From JBKECO01 sp047974745 (lineage in GTDB: Bacteria > Bacillota > Clostridia > Lachnospirales > Lachnospiraceae), in assembly GCA_047974745.1 (NCBI GenBank), contig JBKECO010000014.1:1-64000 (forward strand): a stretch of 64,000 nt of DNA, in the 5' to 3' direction. How positions within the stretch are numbered: position 1 is the first letter of the stretch; the number at the start of each line of letters is the position of its first letter. A program made the translations under genes and the position numbers. The notes beneath the pieces were generated by a model that ran no database searches, was not told where the DNA came from, and was given only the letters and a program-made list of their open reading frames with translations. Shown here in pieces: positions 36,364 through 46,411 of the stretch.

Positions 36364-36431
36364 CACGGTAAATTTATTACAATTTATTTCATATAAACAC
36401 TGTTGCAGACAGAAAAGCTTTATTCTGTTCC

Positions 36432-37217
36432 TCACAGTTTCTTAGCGATTACGACCATTCTCCCATTTTCCTGAGAGTATTCACAGGTCACAAGGGAAAT
36501 GATTTTATCACCAAAAGCTGCCTCGACACCCGTATCATAAATCGATATCTCTTTGCACTCTTGAATAAACTTATCGAAAGACTCTTCGTCGACCGCATCA
36601 ATAAAGTTGTAAAATTTAAAAATATCACCGGAGTTTTCATCTGCTGACATCTTGAATACGGACAATATCTCATAGGTGCTTTGCTCAGTCAGGGTATCGA
36701 AATGCACGATCTTGTGTTCCTTCCAAAAATCCAGACTTTTATATTTTTCAAGATCAGCAAACATACTGCCATTTTTCATATGGTGGGAATAGATAATAAT
36801 ATTGTCCGACGGGGATGCGACTTCACAGTTTTCCTGTACATATGGACATCCATAGTTTGAATATTCCTTGTAAAAATCATGTTTCAAGTAAAAGTTCGGA
36901 CTGTCCAATGACTGCATGACCGGATAATCAATCTTCGTGCCTTCTATATAGATCCAACCTACAAAATCGCTGTTGAGCTGGTAGAGTGCCTGATAATCCG
37001 GTCTGTATTCCACAACTTCTGTTTCTCCAACAGCCTGATTATCACTTTCAGCTATCTCAGATGGTTCCAGATTAGAATCTTCGACCAGCTGCCTCAAATT
37101 TTGATAGGAATCCTCTTCCTTATTTGCTTCAGCGTAATATTGGTACAATTTCACGGCACTGACTGTAAATACTACAATACATACTATAATAATCAGTGTT
37201 TCTGCAATTCTTTTCAT
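36432..37217 (-). CDS. srtB: Class B sortase
   Basis: This 261-residue transpeptidase has an N-terminal membrane anchor (about 6-26) and a sortase B domain. The catalytic residues are His145/His146 in YSHHMKNGSMF, Cys245 in SLVTCEYS and Arg253 in NGRMVVIAK. The long helix between strands 6 and 7 (DAVDEESFDKFIQECKE) marks class B. It is the only sortase in the window and lies amid five proteins with variant sorting signals, so it probably anchors or polymerises them. ATG at 37217 with GGAG is chosen; the frame upstream runs through a terminator. No LytTR repeat was found before it. Confidence 0.9.
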   Translation of the reverse strand: MKRIAETLIIIVCIVVFTVSAVKLYQYYAEANKEEDSYQNLRQLVEDSNLEPSEIAESDNQAVGETEVVEYRPDYQALYQLNSDFVGWIYIEGTKIDYPVMQSLDSPNFYLKHDFYKEYSNYGCPYVQENCEVASPSDNIIIYSHHMKNGSMFADLEKYKSLDFWKEHKIVHFDTLTEQSTYEILSVFKMSADENSGDIFKFYNFIDAVDEESFDKFIQECKEISIYDTGVEAAFGDKIISLVTCEYSQENGRMVVIAKKL

Positions 37218-37263
37218 AAATACTCCGTTGTCAATCATGAATGCTTGATTACAGTGCCAAAAG

Positions 37264-37284
37264 TGTTTTGCCACCTTAACCATG
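37264..37284 (-). promoter_or_regulatory. 21-bp element shared with 51386-51406
   Basis: TGTTTTGCCACCTTAACCATG here matches TGTTTTACC... at 51386-51406 with one mismatch. Both copies lie just after a minus-strand terminator and before the next gene. Function unknown. Confidence 0.4.
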
Positions 37285-37305
37285 CTTGCTTTTGCGAATG
37301 AAAAG

Positions 37306-37342
37306 ACTGCTTCATGACTAAGCATTTTAGTCATGAAGCAGT
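37306..37342 (-). terminator. Terminator of the giant pilin-like gene
   Basis: A perfect 16-bp stem ACTGCTTCATGACTAA / TTAGTCATGAAGCAGT with a 5-nt loop, followed on the minus strand by CTTTTC. It begins 18 nt past the stop codon and separates that gene from the sortase. Confidence 0.85.
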
Positions 37343-37360
37343 TTCCATAAAAACTATATT

Positions 37361-40300
37361 TTAAATATTTGATTCCCTTCTTCTCTTTCTTCTGATTACA
37401 ATGATTAGAACTGTTGCAGAGGAAAGACCGATGATAAGCAGCAGTGCTCCAACATTAGCATTATCACCTGTAAGTGGAAGTACGACATTTGTGTAGATCG
37501 TATTTACGATAGTAGTCGTTGTCGTAGTTGTTGTAGTTGTCGTTGTACTCTTTGTGTATTTGTTCGTAAATTTAATCTGAGATGTATTCGCCAGTTCATT
37601 GCCACTTGCATCTAAGAATTTTACTGTTTTCACAAGATCCGTCTTGTCTGCATTGTATGTGATGCTGACCTGCATGGTATAAGTCGTTGTATCGTATGTA
37701 TATTTTGATATACCCGTATTCACTTCTGCTAACACGTAGGAATAGGTTTTTCCAATATCTGAATCAGAATAACTTATCGTTCCGAATTCTACTGCTCCCT
37801 CTCCCTTGATGCTCATTGTTTTAACTCCATTGACCGAACCCTCTGGCATTGGTGCATCAGCAGGACTTGCTGTCATGGTAAATGTGAATGTTCTGCTTGA
37901 TAATTTGCTGTCGTCATCTCCATTTTTTACGACTTTTTGAATTGGAGGATCCTGATCCAGATTCAAAGTGATTCCGTAGCCTAACAGGGTAACGGTTACT
38001 TCCGTTCGTACCGTTGGATCATTTTTATCGATCAGTGTAATTTTGTAATCACCAGGAATTCCAGCTGCGATCGCTGCATTTAATGCTGCAAGCTGATCAG
38101 CATCCACTGTGATATTACTGCTGTCGATCAGGTTGCCCTGATAATCTCTAAGTTCTGCCTTGGTCAGACTGATAATATTTGACTCTGTAACTGTTCCATC
38201 AGCGATGTAACGGCTGATATTATTGCCGGCTATCACATTCTTTTGCTCCACTGGTGGATAAATCGAATCAAATAATGTAATTGTAATGACTGATACTACA
38301 CTTCCATCTCTACTGTCGATCAGCGTTACACTATATTCACCAGTTGTTCCGGCGACAATCGCTGCATTGATCGCTGCGATATCTTCATCACTGATCGTGA
38401 TAAAATCATCTGATAATTCAAAACCATCTTCATCCCTCAACACTGCATCCGAGCGATCCAGTATGGTTGCCTTATCAATTGATCCTTCACTGATTCCATA
38501 GTTAAAGTCATTCGCTGTCAGTGAATCTTTTCCTGTTTCTGCACCAGAACCTGTATCTGTCAGTTTTACCATTATGGTAACTTCGTCAACAATTGTCACA
38601 CCATCATCTGCATATACATAGAAGGTCAGAGGGTATTCGCCCTTTGTTCCAGCTGCGATGGCTGCATTGATTGCTGCAAGCTGCTCTGCATCTGTTACAG
38701 TATTAGATATATCTAAAGGTATCTGATCTGCATCTTCCCCACCAACTGCAACTTTTGCCAGAGCAATTGCTGCCTCTGATGTAAGATCTGCGGACTTCGT
38801 TGTTCTGCTGTCATCCGTATAAATTGGATATTCGAAATCATTTGCGGATATCTGGCCATTTGTTCCAACCGTCGTACGTTTTACAAAGTTCGCTGTATAG
38901 GATGCAGTTTCATAAATATTATTTGTGTTCTTTTCAGGAATGAATTCTTCCGTGGTACAAACAACATTTCCATCTGCATCTGTCCAGTTCACGAACATAT
39001 ATGCTGCTGCATCTGTTGCAACTACTGCCTGTGCTGTAGAACCAGAAGCTGTACCGGTGGCTGGAGCGATGGATTCTGAAACAGGTGTAACACTTCCCCA
39101 GTCACTATTGCTTGTCAGATAATTGATTACAACATTTTCTTCTTCTGTAAAGTGTGCTGTATATGCTGCAGATTCGTACACACCATCGGAATTCTTAGAT
39201 GGTATTAACCCTGCCAGCGTTGTTACGATTGATGTGACTCCATCTTTTTCAACGGTCCAGTTTGTAAATTTGTATCCTGGTTTTGCAGATGCAGTAGCGC
39301 CAGTCATAATTCCCAGCACAGCCTTGATTGTCTCTCCGATAGATGTGACCGTTCCCTTTGTTACATCTTCACTTACATAGGTGATCACTGCATCTTTTTC
39401 TGTGAAAGTACCAGTCAAAGTAACTGCTGAACTTGGCATCTCAAAGGATGTCGTTTCTGTACCATTCAGGTTCCAGCCTGAAAATGTATAGCCAGCCACA
39501 GTTGGATCTGCATTCACAGTAACAGTACTGTGATAAGCCGCTGTACTTGTAGCAGGCAATGTATAACTAGATGGAATTGCACTTGCACTATCAAGTGCAT
39601 AGACTACGTTATAACTATTTGCTTTCAGCACAGCTTTATATACCACTGTGCCAGTTGGAACAAGTACACTTGTCAATGCAGACTGTACAATATTACTGCC
39701 GCCTGATGTGATAGCACCCATATTTGTTCCATCTACCCACAATTCCCAGTAGTTAAAGGAATAGCCTGTAGGTATCGATAAGGTTGGATTGGTACCAAGT
39801 GCTTTATTTACAACTGCCGATACGCTGTCTGGCGAAATTGTCGCTCCATCTGTTATCGCATTTGTTCCGTCACCAGTCGAAGAAATTGCAAAGGATACTG
39901 TCTTGTATTCTGTTAGACCAGCATCAATCACTTTATTCGTAGCATTCGATGTAAGCTGTATTCCTGACAAACTTCCTGTGCTATTATCTGTGCTTGCTGT
40001 TACAACGGAAGGATATGTGCCAGTTGATGCGGTATTGCTAAATACATAGGTGGCTGTATCTGGATTACTTACCTTTACACTGATTGAAATGGCTGAATTC
40101 TTTCCAGTTGCAGATGTATTTCGAACATAATCAAAATAGTAATATCCATTCGCATCTGTGGTTACTGTCTGAGTTCTAGGTATGGAGAAGTTATCTGATG
40201 CTGAAACACTAATACCTTCCAAGAACACTTCGCCTGTATCCCAGTTTCCATTGTTGTTTGTATCTTTATATACATGTCCGCTGATAAAGCCCTGGGCAAC

Positions 40301-43300
40301 TTCAAGTGCTTCTGGATAGCCGTGCGTTTCGTCCTTTGTGTCACCTATTGAATAAATCGTAGCACAATTCCATGTATTGATTGCTCCTGCAACTGCTGTC
40401 AGGTCTCCCCCTGTCACATTAAATATAAACTCTGCTGTCTCATCAGCAACAAATCCACCACTCAGCGGTGTTAACATAACCATATCAGCTTCAGCTGATG
40501 TTACAATCGTGTAATCGCTTGCAGCTGGTACAGTGCCAACGGCGTAGCTTACACCAGAATTCATCTTTAGATATTGCAAGGACCATCCAGTAGGAATGGT
40601 TTTTTCTGTATAGGTGAGATCAAATTCCTGATCCCCATCCGGATTAAATGCCGCTCCAAAATTCTGTCCTGCTTTTGGAACCGGAATAAACACACTGCAG
40701 GTATCAAGATCCTGTCCCGTCTTATTCTGTACTGTAACCTTATAGTCAGCTTCAAAATCATCTTTTACAAAAGCTCTTGTATTATTTGGATCGGTCTGAC
40801 TGTAGATCAGTTCCTGATTTAGAGGTATTCCATTCGATGTAACGGTCATTGAATTCGATACGATAACACTCTTTAATTCCTGAACAGATAAAGATCCAGG
40901 AAATGCGGTCAGTTTTTCAGCATTTGGAATGCCATACATATTTGATACTGCTTTCCCTGCATGGTAGGAAAAACAATCATACGAAAGCTCTGGATCAGTA
41001 CTACCCGCAAATACCATGACTCCTCGGTCAAAGGTTTGAGCTGAAAGACTTGGATCCGTTATAAAATCGCATTCAAATTTAAGAGATTGGGTTTCTCCAT
41101 CCTCATTGTAATACCCTGACCAGGCTCCAGTTGGAGACTCGAATTTATAAATTGTCATTTCTCCCGGATTATCGCAATCAGATGTAATATCGATTCCAGT
41201 CACTGAGATTCCATCAATTGTTGCATCAGCAAAACTAACGCCACTAGGACACGCCAGATAAAACTCAGGTTCATACATATAAACGGTAGTCGCATTGTCT
41301 CTGGAAGGTCCTGTAAAGTAATCGACTGTCAAATGTGCTGAACTACCTGCTGTGATCGATGCAGGAGACAAGGTACTACTACTCTCAGTAACTCCAATAA
41401 TAAAGTCCGTTCCTGGAGAATATACGGAAGTTACAGCAACTGCCGAATCATCTGTAATACTTGTTCCAGTATCGTACATAATGAAGTCACTGCTTACAGC
41501 TGCACCTCCTGAAAAATATCCCCAACATGTTAAATGTTTATGTTCATACCAATAATTTCCAACACCTTGTGTATTTTCCGTATCATCTCCACCCTCTAAT
41601 TCACCGCATTCATATTCCATTGATGTAAATGAGGAAATACCCACTGAATCTATGGTAAGTACTGCATAAGTCGAATTATTTATCATAGCAACCGCATCCA
41701 ATGCATAGGTTGAGCCATTGATAATAATCTGATCTCCGCAGTTTGTAAACTTAGGAATAGTGATAGCAGTGATTGTTCCCGTATTTGTTGTATTATAATT
41801 TGCACGAATGGTTTGTGATACACTGGACAAACTTGCAGAACCCTCAGCTGTAAAGTACGCTGCTCCCAGCACGGTATTTTGAATAACTTCTTTTTGACCG
41901 AACCAGTCAAACATGGTTGTTGTTCTTCCAGTTCCTTTGATTTCTAAATTATCCTTTAACGTGTACCTAAGATTTACCGATGCAATTGGCATATGATGTG
42001 AATTTTCATCACCATAGGCACTTGCGTACTCAGTTGTACCTGTATCTCCATTTTTATTTACCGTGATAACTTGTGTTGTATTATTGTATGTACTGGAAAA
42101 TGAAGCTCTTACACTTAAAATAAGAAATCGTTGTAAGCCATCCGACTTATCAAGTACACAAGTCACAGTCTTTGTTCCATCTAAATTGTCAGTTGCAGTA
42201 CCTAAGGTACATGCCACATCTCCAAGAGTAACTGAGCTTATTGTTGCTTCCTCTGGATAAGTCAATGTAAAGGTGGCATAATCCAAAATCACTTGATTGT
42301 CAAAATACCCTAGAGAAGCAACACCGCTTGAGGCGAACAAACACCAGGATTGTCCAATTTCATCAGGTGCTAAGATTGGATTAGTTGGTGTATATAGATT
42401 ATTTACTCCAACAATAAAACCAGTTTTGGTTATACTTGCTACTGTTTTCGAATCCGTTGTAGTTGCATCGATTGTTGTATCATCCATATTTCCACAGGAA
42501 ACAGTCAATTTCTCTGTGGTCACTTTCATGGATCCGGAACCATTGTAATATAGCGGATCTGGTGTCAGTCCAATATCGAAACTGCCACTATTTGCATTGT
42601 CTTTAATATGATAGTAAACCTTCCCGCCTTGAATATATCGGCTAGAAGCATATCCCGTAGGAGCATCATACTGTAACACCGCATCGATACTGGTATGATC
42701 AATCGCTCCAGCTGTAATCCACGCTGAACTTCCGACCATATTGGACCCTTGAAGCCAGTATGGAAGATCCACAGCAATCCACGCACTCTGACCCAACGTT
42801 TTTGTAAATTCCACATGCAAGTAATATTCGGTCGCAATTGGCCAGGATGAAATGTCTGGATTTGTCAACAAGTCTTGTGTTGGTGTTGCATCTGCAGACG
42901 ATCCCTGATGAAGAACAAGTGCTGTAATTTTGGGATTTGCAGTACTAACTGTTGCAATCTCCATCTCCATCGCACTCATTTCTGGTTCAGCTTCTTCTGT
43001 GTTAAGTTCATCCTCTAATTCTGTTTCAGTCTCTGTTTCGGTCTCTGATGAATCTTCAATAGCAGGATCGTTTTCCACAGTGGTATCTTCTTCTGCAGGC
43101 AACTCGGACTCTGATTCCTCTTCCTGAGATACTTCCGCCCCAGTAGTTGGCAGTTCAGTATCTGCAGGCTCATCTGTTCCTGCACTTTCCGAGGACACTT
43201 CCGTTTCAGATAAAGCTGGTTCTGTACTCTCTGCAGGTGCATCCTCTGCAATAGCAGGCTCAGTTGAAGTGATTTCTGAACTAATCTCACCTGTAGTCAT

Positions 43301-43465
43301 AGTACTCACTTCTCATACTACAGTCGTTCCATCACTATCAATCGCTATAGCAGTCTGCTCTGTGTTTTCATCCGCACTTACATATGAGACTGTCTGTGAT
43401 ATCTGCAGTGAAAGCAATAAGACAACCATTAGTAATGCAATAAATGATTTTTTAAATTTCTTCAT
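37361..43465 (-). pseudogene. Giant pilin-like surface protein interrupted by an in-frame TGA after its signal peptide
   Basis: From the ATG at 43465 (AAGGAGA upstream) the frame reads a good signal peptide (MKKFKKSFIALLMVVLLLSL, cleavage near 31) for 50 codons. It then meets TGA at 43313-43315 and continues open in the same frame for another 1,983 codons. The body has an acidic Ser/Thr/Glu linker, an unassigned beta-rich half, an SdrD B-like domain (GFISGHVYKDTNNNGNWD), InlB-like and Rib/DUF-type repeats, then a Spy0128/FctA-like domain very like that of the protein at 3472-11067. A poly-Thr tract, LPLTG, a helix and RRKRRR end it. A GTG at 43309 could start the body, but without a signal peptide. 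I call it a nonsense-inactivated adhesin; sequencing error or readthrough are alternatives. Confidence 0.8.
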
Positions 43466-43569
43466 ATTATTCTTCTCCTTTTACAAGTAACACTAGGAAA
43501 TTCAACTATATATGACAGAACACAATAATAGTTGCATCATATAGTCCTTTAGTATGATACTTTTTTTGT

Positions 43570-43631
43570 ATTTTATTATGATTTTTATACATATTGCCAA
43601 ACTTGTTCCAAAAGACATGATTTATGTGACA
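43570..43631 (-). promoter_or_regulatory. LytTR-type direct repeat and promoter of the interrupted pilin-like gene
   Basis: TGTTCCA (43604) and TGTGACA (43625), 21 bp apart on the plus strand. The -10 box TAAAAT (43570-43575, minus strand) lies 28 nt downstream of the proximal half-site. Confidence 0.65.
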
Positions 43632-43660
43632 GAAAACCAATTGTTCACAATTTTTTTCAC

Positions 43661-43701
43661 AAAAAAAGACAGGGCGCCTTCCACTCTCCCCTGCCTTTTT
43701 T
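43661..43701 (-). terminator. Terminator of the LRR-VWA surface protein operon
   Basis: Minus strand AGGCAGGG pairs with CCCTGTCT (one G-T pair) around a 16-nt loop, then TTTTTTT. It lies about 80 nt past the stop codon of the VWA gene. Confidence 0.8.
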
Positions 43702-43782
43702 ACAAAATGCTGACTCAGATTTTGTCTCTTTTTCTCCAGCGCTGTTTATTCTAAATCAAATGTTATTCAGATGTCATACCTT

Positions 43783-46341
43783 TCAGATTTCTGAATATTT
43801 TTTGCTCTTTCTGTAGATAACAATACACAGTAAGCCAGTGAGGGAACTAAGTATCAATAAGATCCAACCCCAGACATTCGAACCATCCTTCGTATCTGGT
43901 ATGCTCGAAGCTGAAGTTACAACAGTGGTGGTAGTGGGTGTTGCTGCAGCCTTTGTCTTGTTCTGGAAAACGGGTATTCCGCTGTATGCCTTTCCGTCCT
44001 TTTGATAACTGACAACTGCACTGTAGTCATCCGACTGTGTGACAATAATTTTCACCAGATAGGAAGATTCATCATAGGCAATCGCACTGTCCTTTCCCAC
44101 CTTCTCGGTAATGGTGAAACGATAGGTACCTGCTGCGGCAAATGAAAGTTCATCAAATGTAATCGATCCATCCTTGTTTTTCTTTGTCTGAATGACATTT
44201 CCAGTTTCATCCTTTAGCACAAAAGTGAATTTACTGCCAGAGGGTGCTTTCCCATCCAGAGTTTTCTTGGCAGTAAGCGAAACTGTTGCAGGTGTGGCAA
44301 CAATCACTTCCTCTGCAGGCCGATCGTTATTAAACGATGCAGTTGCCACGGTATCTGTAGTGATAGACCCCTGCGCAATTGTTGCATTTGTGCCGTTTAC
44401 TGTAACTGTGTATCCGCTATTATCACTTTCCGTTACCGTATATTGAACTCCAGCTGGCAGGTCCGTCGCCGCTGCACTCTCACCAGCCTTTAATTGGAAT
44501 GTGGCAACACCATTTTCAAAAATCATAGTTCCATAAGTTCCTGCAATGGTACTGTCGCTCAACGTAACGGTAAATGGAAATGCTTTCGTTGTACTTGCAC
44601 CATCTCCTGAAACAGTTTTACTTACCGTCAGTCCACCTGTATCTTCTTCCTCACTGCTTAACTCTATTCTTATTTGTGGTGATGGGATGGAAAGTTCCGT
44701 AACAGTCGTTTCCAATGTGTCCCCATCAATCTTATTGTATCTAAGATTTGCACTTTCATTTGTGTCATACAGATAGCTTCCCTGTTCCCCAAACATGACA
44801 CTTTCTTTGAGCTTGGAATAGAAACTTAATCTTCCACCCGCTTCTGTAACACTATCGCACATCCAGGAAATCCTTTGACCATCCACTATTAGTAGCTCTG
44901 ATGGCAGATCTGCAAGGGAGGTGTACGCTACTTCTCCGACAGTAATCGGATGATCTGCATCACATATGATCTCAAGCTCATCTGCAATCACATCTGTCAG
45001 TACTGCTCCATGGGTCGGAGTGATTTGTTGAACTAGTGCCTGTTTAAAGTAATCCTTGAATTCTTCCACATCATTGAAATCTTTATAGTGATCCGTGTCA
45101 GTAGCCATCTGTTGTAAGATTCCTATCCCGCCGGCCTGAAGACCAACACAATAGAGTTTCGAATTCGTATTATTCTTTACATTATCTGCGCCATTGATTG
45201 CATTTCCTTGATTGGGTTCTCCATCCGAAACAAAAATTGTAAATGCTTTTCTAGAAGTGTCACTTCTGGCATTTAAAAACTCAGCTGCCTTATTGAGTCC
45301 ACTTTCATAGTTTGTGATTGCAAGCGTAGAAGCGGTAGGCAGAGCAGCCTCTACATCCGTCAAGCTGTTAGTAAAATCTAATGCAGTCCCATCCTTCGTG
45401 CCAAACATACCCGGCCCAGCAGTGGAAGCAAAGGTAATGACTGCTATACGATTCCCTGTATTTGCACTCATAATTTCACTAGACATACTAGACACTGACT
45501 CGTGTAATACCATCATTCTGTCATAACATCCATCTACGCTGCTCCAGGGCGAAGAATAGTAAAACCCTGTTTCAGGAGAAGCAGGAATACTGTTATAATT
45601 CGCTCCATCAAATGAATAATGATGATCCTGAGGCTTCCATGCTCCTATCTTTTTATACTTTTCCATAGCTTGTGTACTTCCAAAGAGATCCGAAGCCGGA
45701 TCCTTCATTTCGCTTGGCAGCGAGAGGGCGTATTTTGTCTCGAATGCACTCCACTGGCTGGATGAGATTGTATACCACGGAATAGCTCCACCGAACTCAT
45801 CTGACATCTTAAAATAGACTCCAGTTCCCGTAGCACCCCAAGTCCCTTCCGGAATGTGGTAATAATGGTCTGCATGTAAACAGGGCATGGTGGATGCCGC
45901 ACCCGCACCACTATAAAGCGAATATGCTGAGTCATTGATCCACATGGACATACTGGCTGAAACATCCAGCACCAGCACCACATCAATTTCTTGCTTTACT
46001 GGCTTTGTCGCGACATCAAAAATCGTTTTTACAATTCCGTTTCGTGCATCTTCTTCATCTTCAAACGCTGCGTTTTTTGTTACCCCTGCTTCTCCAGTAA
46101 GAATTGCACTAATCAGTTCACTGATTGATGTACCAAACTCTTTTTCCTCTCCAATTGACACTTCCTCAGACAGGTGATTCAGCACTGTGAGACTGCTGGT
46201 ACTATTTACTCCTGTTTGAGCATTCGTTCTTATAACGCTGACAGTCTTCGTTTCATCAGCATGAACAGGACTAGGCAGCAATGGCAGACACAGGCCAACT
46301 ACTAATAACATGGATAACATCTTTACCTTCATTTTTTTCAT
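43783..46341 (-). CDS. VWA-domain surface protein, possible pilus-tip adhesin
   Basis: This 852-residue secreted protein has a signal peptide (to about residue 28) and a von Willebrand A domain with a complete metal site start D126-V-S128-A-S130 (LVLDVSASM) and FVSDGEPN. The domain carries a long insertion, as in tip adhesins of Gram-positive pili. Two Cna/Spy0128-like beta domains follow (from GGLTVSKTVSGDG and from VSLTAKKTLDG, each ending in an Asn-rich strand such as ASFNND or PVFQNK). The C-terminus is SIPDTKDG, a membrane helix and YRKSKK, a variant sorting signal. It follows the LRR/Cna-B protein by about 70 nt and is probably co-transcribed. ATG at 46341 chosen, AGGGGG nine bases upstream. 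Confidence 0.87.
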   Translation of the reverse strand: MKKMKVKMLSMLLVVGLCLPLLPSPVHADETKTVSVIRTNAQTGVNSTSSLTVLNHLSEEVSIGEEKEFGTSISELISAILTGEAGVTKNAAFEDEEDARNGIVKTIFDVATKPVKQEIDVVLVLDVSASMSMWINDSAYSLYSGAGAASTMPCLHADHYYHIPEGTWGATGTGVYFKMSDEFGGAIPWYTISSSQWSAFETKYALSLPSEMKDPASDLFGSTQAMEKYKKIGAWKPQDHHYSFDGANYNSIPASPETGFYYSSPWSSVDGCYDRMMVLHESVSSMSSEIMSANTGNRIAVITFASTAGPGMFGTKDGTALDFTNSLTDVEAALPTASTLAITNYESGLNKAAEFLNARSDTSRKAFTIFVSDGEPNQGNAINGADNVKNNTNSKLYCVGLQAGGIGILQQMATDTDHYKDFNDVEEFKDYFKQALVQQITPTHGAVLTDVIADELEIICDADHPITVGEVAYTSLADLPSELLIVDGQRISWMCDSVTEAGGRLSFYSKLKESVMFGEQGSYLYDTNESANLRYNKIDGDTLETTVTELSIPSPQIRIELSSEEEDTGGLTVSKTVSGDGASTTKAFPFTVTLSDSTIAGTYGTMIFENGVATFQLKAGESAAATDLPAGVQYTVTESDNSGYTVTVNGTNATIAQGSITTDTVATASFNNDRPAEEVIVATPATVSLTAKKTLDGKAPSGSKFTFVLKDETGNVIQTKKNKDGSITFDELSFAAAGTYRFTITEKVGKDSAIAYDESSYLVKIIVTQSDDYSAVVSYQKDGKAYSGIPVFQNKTKAAATPTTTTVVTSASSIPDTKDGSNVWGWILLILSSLTGLLCIVIYRKSKKYSEI

Positions 46342-46411
46342 TGATTTCATTCCCCCTATGTGTTCGTTTCGCAATTTATTACACCTGTGATACCCGAATA
46401 TCTATTTGGGA

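Noticed and set aside
43309..43309. GTG start for the giant adhesin body
   Set aside because: It would yield a surface protein without a signal peptide and has no good ribosome site; the upstream ATG with signal peptide is in the same frame.
43313..43315. Selenocysteine at the TGA in the giant adhesin
   Set aside because: The position is a linker just after a signal peptide, with no redox motif and no evident SECIS hairpin following.
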